From: Petunia secreta
Lineage: Eukaryota; Streptophyta; Magnoliopsida; Solanales; Solanaceae
DNA: 64,000 nt
Direction: 5' to 3'
Assembly: GCA_029990175.1 (NCBI GenBank)
Contig: JARKIP010000065.1
Span: 1,554,501 to 1,618,500 of the forward strand
Shown one piece after another: positions 59,099 to 64,000 of this stretch. The notes under the pieces were generated by a model that ran no database searches, was not told the DNA's origin, and worked only from the letters and a program-made list of their open reading frames with translations. The position numbers were made by a program, and so were the translations under genes. How positions within the stretch are numbered: position 1 is the first letter of the stretch; the number at the start of each line of letters is the position of its first letter.

Positions 59099-60494
59099 CT
59101 ACTTCAGACGTCTCCACGTTGAAACTCGGCAGGCTTGGGGCTCCACGGAGGCTTGATTCTGAATCATCTCTCCTGGACAACCCTTTGTTGTTGCGGTTGC
59201 GTCCTTTAGAATGGCTGCGTGACTGATCAGGGTACGGTTCATAACGTTCGTCTGCTCTCTCAGTCTCTTCCTTTCCACCGGATCCACCACTACGTGTCTG
59301 AGCTCTTCCTCGAGTACCTGTTCCAATAAATTTATCTTCATCGATACGTACCTTGGAATTGTAACGGTTGTAGACATCTGCCCAACTAGCTGCTGGGAAC
59401 TCGCGAAGAGACTCATAAAGTCTACGCGTAGCCTCTAGCTCCTAATATCCAAGCTGTTGGTAAATGCGATCGCTGCCCATCTGTCTGGTACTTTGGGGAG
59501 CATCATACGTTCTCTCTGGAAGCGATCCACGTACTTGCGGAGAGACTCGTCGGGTCTTTGCTTGATCTCAAAGATGTCCTCTACGCGGGTCTCCGTCTTT
59601 TGAGCACCTGTGTGTGCCTTCACGAACAATTCAGCCATTTCTGCGAAAGAACCAATGGAGTTGGGCGGCAACATTGAATACCATCGCAGAGCTCCATCTG
59701 CTAGGGTTTCCACGAACTTCTTCAATTGAACAGATTCGATCTCGTCGTCGGTGAGATCGCTAGCCTTGATAAAGTTGCTGAACATCATGAGATGATCGTT
59801 GAGATCAGATGTTCCGCGATACCTCGGGATGTTTGGCATTTTAAACGTCTTAGGTACGCTTTTGGGGCTGCCTCCTTCTTCCAGGGTCGCTGTGAATAAC
59901 GCTGGACATCGACTTTCTTCAGTGTGCGCCTGATATCTGATCAATTCTCTCGTGGAGAGACTTTTGAAGTATTTCCTGGCTTTCTTTGAATTGTTTGGTG
60001 AGAGCTTTCACAACAAGGCTCACATCCGTAGGCGCCATAGACCCTCCGTTCTGATTCTGATTGATTTGGGTCGTTGGATCTGCAGTACCACCGTTGTTTT
60101 GCTCTCCACCTTGCCTCGAAGTATGTGAAGAAGGTGCGTCACGACCAGGTGCTGCAGCGTCAGCCCTTGCGGTTGAAGGGTTACTCCTTCGGAGAGAGGT
60201 GAGTGCCTCGTTTATTTCTCGGTTTACTTCTGCATGTTCCTGCATGAAAGCAAAAAGTGTTTCTTCGAGGTTCCCTCGGCCAGGGGCGAGACTCCTATGG
60301 CGTCGTCTCCTGGGTGGGGTAGTGCTCTGAGAGCGCATACGCATATATCGCTGCCTGACCGGTCCTTGGGAAGATTGTTGTTGCCCATCGGACGAGTAAT
60401 CGGGAGAATAATCAGGAGAGTAATTAGGACTGAGTGAACGAGTATTTACCCGTTCCCCGCCTACCATAGTTCGTTGAGAGTTGCTTTCTGCCAT
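59099..60494 (-). pseudogene. Tat-like gypsy gag
   Basis: The ATG at 60494 (MAESNSQRTMVGG) lies 81 bases downstream of the primer-binding site. The N-terminus is Ser/Pro/Arg-rich and low-complexity. A one-base shift at about 59930 moves it to a second frame (59944-59435). That frame carries the capsid domain: YRGTSDLNDHLMMFSNFIKA, LADGALRWYSMLPPNSI and RPDESLRKYVDRFQRERMML. Stops near 59435 and shifts at about 59416 and 59100 break the rest. Confidence 0.85.
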
Positions 60495-60575
60495 GTTAGT
60501 TATAGAGCAAAAAGACTGACGAAAATAGGTATAATATCAAAGATAAACTATTAACCTACGAAGGCTATTGACCTG

Positions 60576-60593
60576 CTCCCACTGTGGTCGCCA
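60576..60593 (-). other. Tat-like gypsy primer-binding site
   Basis: TGGCGACCACAGTGGGAG lies 3 bases inside the 5' LTR on the minus strand. The tRNA it pairs with was not identified. Confidence 0.7.
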
Positions 60594-60596
60594 AAT

Positions 60597-61248
60597 TGTT
60601 TAACCTAGATCCGATTTTAGGCCAATTAACAATTAAATTTGTATTTGCAGAGTCACGATCAATAGTTGAGATTAAGAGTTTGAACGACGAGCTAAGATGG
60701 TGATAATACGAGAACGAGATGCAAGTATTAACTAATAAAAGTAAAACGGAAACGGAAATAAGGAGGAGTAACCGTATCGTATCGCTTGTCTTCGGGGAGA
60801 GTTCTTCGATACCAGTCGCACTCAGAGGATCAAAGAACTAAAGTAATAAGTAAAATATGAGAAAGAGCGAGGGAGTATTCTTATTGATATTATAGACAGT
60901 CAGTAAAGTTGTTTACAATCGATTAAGGCGAATGCTATTTATAAGCCTGGTAGGCACCAGTTGGGATTCGTAATCGCTGGGCGTGGATCCGTCTGGATAA
61001 GTAACTGCTGGGCACCTATCCGTTGGAGTCATAACCGCTGGGTTGTAATGATTGTCTTAATGACCATTAATTGAATGATCGTGGATGATCATGTTAATAA
61101 CTGCTCACTTAGATCGTGTTGACTGTTTCAGTGTTTCATAATTCCTTTAGGTCTGCTCGTGATAAATGTCTGTCCGTTTGATGTCTGCTCGTGCCACGTG
61201 GTAGACATGTGTCACCCTTTCAAGTCCAGTCAGCTTTTATCCAATACA
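60597..61248 (-). repeat. Tat-like gypsy 5' LTR
   Basis: 652 bp, roughly 95% identical to the 3' copy. A 16-bp direct-repeat deletion (near 61173) and a change of ACACGTGT to ACATGTGT (61206-61213) distinguish it. A minus-strand TATA lies at 60944-60935. Confidence 0.95.
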
Positions 61249-61298
61249 ATACTAGTCTTTTATTTCGTTTGCTCTGTGAGTTCCGCTTAAGCTCAACT

Positions 61299-62470
61299 AT
61301 GGCAGGCCTAATTTATCGGGGCAGTTCTGCATTTAGTACTTCGAGTCCGAATCCAAGACTGCTGAACCCGCTTCTCTGCCGCTGCGGCTTTAGCACCAAG
61401 TCTATAGGAGAGATATTTCTTATTATTCGGGTGTTTACTCGCATCTATGTATCTTTCGTCTACGATCATCAGGTTTATTCTTTAAACTCCCTTTGTATTT
61501 AAATTCCTAGTTACAATCTTATTATATCTAGTTATTGTTGTATGATTGTCATGAATGTACTTTAGTCATTTGCAAATGGAATCGCCCCCTATTTAGGCAT
61601 TCTTAGGTATTTTTTCAAAATGTCACAAATGCAAAAATATTTTTCAAGTCGCATTTTCTATCGTCCTTTTCTGATTGCAAGAAGGCCCCCAATTGTGTTA
61701 TAACAAACCATCCAACTGTTTGGCTTTTTTTATTTCTTGATATGGTTGACGGTGGTTTGGTTATAGACTTTAATTTTAGTATTTCTAAAATTTTTGTGCA
61801 TTCTTAGAAGTATGAGCGAAATACCAAGTTTCTCAATAAGGTAAGTAAGTTGACAATCCTTTTCCTGTTTGGTATTGCATACGCTATGTGTTGTCAGAAG
61901 AGGTATCTCAATGTGCTACTAGAGAGTGTTATGTATCTATCTTCAATGAAGCATGCGTAACTATGAATCTAGGTGGTAAGTCGGTCAATGATCGTGGCGT
62001 AAGTCTGGTTATTTAGTATGTTCCTCCAACATGATGTCTTCGATATGACAAAGTTAATTTGGAAAATTGACTAGCACTTCGTTATAGTGAAAATGAATAT
62101 TTTGAAAACTTTGGCTCCTTTCATCAGACACAAGTACAAGCATTGACACTTATAACAAAGCTTCCTGAATTTGGAGCAAGGGGATGATATAGGGGTCCTA
62201 TTCCTGCTATTCTGGCAGTTTGTTGTTGTAGGAAGCTTATTCTTGAATGATTTCCACTGCTGGAGATGCACTCCATAATCATTGGTACGTAGCATACCTT
62301 ATAAGTATAGTCCTCATACACCTTAGCCAGGCTTTTTGCCTTTGAAGTGAACTTTCAAGATTAAGCCTTTTGTGTTTCGTTCATCTGTCTAAGTACAAAT
62401 GTTTTTTTTTCTTTTCTGTGTCTGGATTGTGAAGTTTGATTGGTTATTGCAGCCATGGCTTATTGTCTAG
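61299..62470 (+). CDS. Candidate small gene with mitochondrial-type leader (three exons proposed)
   Basis: The ATG at 61299 begins MAGLIYRGSSAFSTSSPNPR and continues LLNPLLCRCGFSTKS. The stretch is rich in Arg, Ser and Leu, without acidic residues, typical of a mitochondrial presequence. A possible donor is at 61473 (CAG/GTTTAT). A 33-bp exon at 61808-61840 (CTTAG/...AATAAG/GTAAGT) gives KYERNTKFLNK. A third exon at 62453 (TTGCAG/CCATGG) gives PWLIV and a stop at 62468-62470. The protein would be about 74 residues. I do not recognise it. Exon 1 may end at an earlier donor. The Tat-like gypsy element sits 45 bp upstream of the ATG. Confidence 0.35.
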
Positions 62471-63240
62471 AATTTTTAAAGCAAGCAAGTTGTGCTGATT
62501 TGCTCCGAAACATCTAGAACTACAGGTAAGGGCTTAGCATTGGAATAATTTGCAGGGGATTTCCCTATCTTCCAGCTAATCGTTTAAACTTTTTGTTAGA
62601 TGATTCAAAGTAATTCATTAATACCACACCAAAAAGGTCTTATCTTTACAAAATGTGATGTGGCTATTCATACAAGCAGGTTTTCCCACTTTGCACCAAA
62701 AAACAAAAGATACGAAATAAGTCTTTTGTCATTGTTGACCGGTTTCTGTCGACTGTACTTTATGTTTAAGCAACCTATGGAAGATTAGAACACTTGTTGA
62801 CTTAAACAAAACTACTTATACCCAAGTGTCCATGGGATCTGCTCTTCTATTTTGAAGGGCATTACTTTAAAAAAGTGTCCATGAGATCTGCTCATTAGAA
62901 AATGTAGTCGCCATCTCATGGAAAGAACGGGTGTGACAAATAGGACCAAAGAACTTCTACTAGAGCCTCGATGAGCTGCGATGAAATGCAGGAAAGAAGA
63001 AAAATGAAAATGATACGATAACGTTTTCTTTCACATATATCAGCGTGCTTGTTCTCTCCTCCCTCCTGATTTTGTTGCTCTAGTCAATTTTATATTCTAG
63101 CATGCTACCTACTTCTTTTGTTTCTTGTAACCATAGGTACTATACATACCAAAGTAATAAGGAAGGCTGAACCAATTGGTTGCGCACTAACATGTTGCCC
63201 TGGATTTTCGCCTGACTGATCTTCATTAGTCTGGAAACAT
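62471..63240. other. Intergenic DNA or 3' UTR
   Basis: No gene recognised. Two copies of AAGTGTCCATG(G/A)GATCTGCTC (near 62824 and 62874) form a short direct repeat. Confidence 0.5.
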
Positions 63241-64000
63241 GATGCAGCCCGAACCGGTGCTAATCAAGTATTCAACCCGTCGAGGCTATTAACACGAAGC
63301 CAAGTCAAGCTTTTGCATGATGCTCACATTCAGCTGGCGTGGTCGGGAGAAAGCAACCGTTCAGATGCTGAGCGGCCGAGCACCTACACTTGCAAGCTCG
63401 AGCCTAGAGAAGAAAGTGATTGAACACTCACCATTGACGCCGAAGAGTGAAGTGACCGAAGGGCTACAAGTGCGCCCGAGGCAAGAGAGCGTTCGAACTC
63501 AAGTATTCGAGGCTGAAGAGTGACCGAGCACAAGTGCGCTCGAACACTTACCTATCAGCCCTGCGTGGCTTGTTTTCATTGGTCGTTTGTGACAATTTAC
63601 TAGTTTACCCATGGGGATACCTATATAAACCCCTATTCATTTCCTAGTTGAGTCAGTTGTTGATGAATATTGAATATAGCTGTAGCTACTGTGTCTCCGT
63701 TGTGAGCCGAACCCCGACGTGGGATTGTTATAAGAACTTGGGTCAATCGGTGAAACCCATTTGAACAACTTCTTTTTTTGATCATTCAATTTGCAAGAAG
63801 CACGGTTTGTCTTCTTGAGGATTGTTTCCTATTTTAGGTGCTTCTTTGATTTTCAAATCGAGCGGCCCCAAGACTGGTTCCTTGGGTTTGTTTGGATTGA
63901 AGCTTAGAATTGTCTAGCTTCTATCTTTACTTTCTTGTTTGATTTCCGTTGTTCGTTCGGTTGCTAAGCTTATCTCCGATTAGCTTGCAGCAATACATAA
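63241..64000 (+). other. Possible partial LTR or gene leader with TATA box
   Basis: The region has a TATA box (CTATATAAAC, 63621-63630). It is GC-rich upstream and pyrimidine-rich downstream, without a long frame. The layout resembles a retrotransposon LTR starting near TGATGCAGCCCG (63239) and running off the window, but no second copy is available to prove it. Confidence 0.3.
63622..63629 (+). promoter_or_regulatory. TATA box near right edge
   Basis: TATATAAA is followed by CCCCTATTCATTTCC, a typical plant TATA context. The downstream gene or element lies outside the window. Confidence 0.45.

Larger units (their letters stand above)
49983..61248 (-). mobile_element. Tat-like Ty3/gypsy element with antisense gene
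   Basis: LTRs at 49983-50649 (667 bp) and 60597-61248 (652 bp) are flanked by the perfect duplication ATACT (49978-49982 and 61249-61253). On the minus strand the primer-binding site TGGCGACCACAGTGGGAG follows the 5' LTR (60593-60576). A purine-rich AAAAGTACGGGGACTATC precedes the 3' LTR. Gag, protease, reverse transcriptase, RNase H and integrase are in gypsy order. An extra gene is encoded on the opposite strand between integrase and the 3' LTR, as known for several Tat-lineage elements. Each frame has a few lesions. Confidence 0.95.

Noticed and set aside
62071..62321. Minus-strand Cys/Lys-rich frames in the candidate gene intron
   Set aside because: Short, overlapping, no conserved pattern.

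Overview
This window is repeat-dominated plant nuclear DNA. The evidence is a set of Ty1/copia, Ty3/gypsy (Tat/Ogre-like, Tat-like and Athila-like) LTR retrotransposons, a Stowaway-type MITE, spliced genes, and the last exon of a plant mitochondrial-carrier gene at the left edge. The Ogre-like LTR ends (TGTTGACA...ATGACA) and the Arg-type primer-binding site suggest a eudicot, probably an asterid such as a Solanaceae species. That placement is inference.

Layout. 3-119 is the C-terminal exon of a mitochondrial carrier. 1614-6539 is a complete but decayed copia element (copia-1, minus) with a 5-bp target duplication and a Stowaway MITE in its leader. From about 6545 to 49190 lies a nest of insertions. 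An old truncated copia (copia-2, minus) is split into 6713-9461 and 48770-49186 by a large Ogre-like element (Ogre-1, plus, 10048-48764). The 5' LTR of Ogre-1 carries a 948-bp copia solo LTR (12039-12986). Its 3' LTR is split at 26121/47803 by a second Ogre-like element (Ogre-2, 26122-47802). Ogre-2 has no recognisable coding region of its own. It carries two tandem-repeat arrays and a mosaic of Athila-like and copia fragments, and inside that mosaic sits the youngest element, copia-4 (36335-42003, minus, perfect 5-bp target duplication, nearly identical LTRs). After the nest comes AT-rich DNA, then a Tat-like gypsy element (49983-61248, minus, perfect ATACT duplication). This gypsy element carries an antisense, intron-containing gene with its own TATA box, and a tRNA-like sequence. 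It sits 45 bp upstream of the start codon of a candidate small gene with a mitochondrial-type leader (61299 onward). The right edge (about 63240-64000) looks like the promoter part of another LTR or a gene leader.

How the parts relate. All retroelement reading frames are broken by stops, frameshifts or deletions. Ogre-1 has two divergent copies of its extra ORF (ORF1) upstream of gag, and its pol is cut off inside reverse transcriptase. Ogre-2 keeps LTRs, primer-binding site, leader and polypurine tract but no protein genes, so it could only have moved with proteins from relatives. The two Ogre elements share a conserved leader of about 190 bp. The apparent order of events is copia-2, then Ogre-1, then the solo LTR and Ogre-2, then copia-4.

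Most gene-free DNA here is LTR or retroelement leader. No rRNA gene, intact tRNA gene, CRISPR array or bacterial-type operon was seen.
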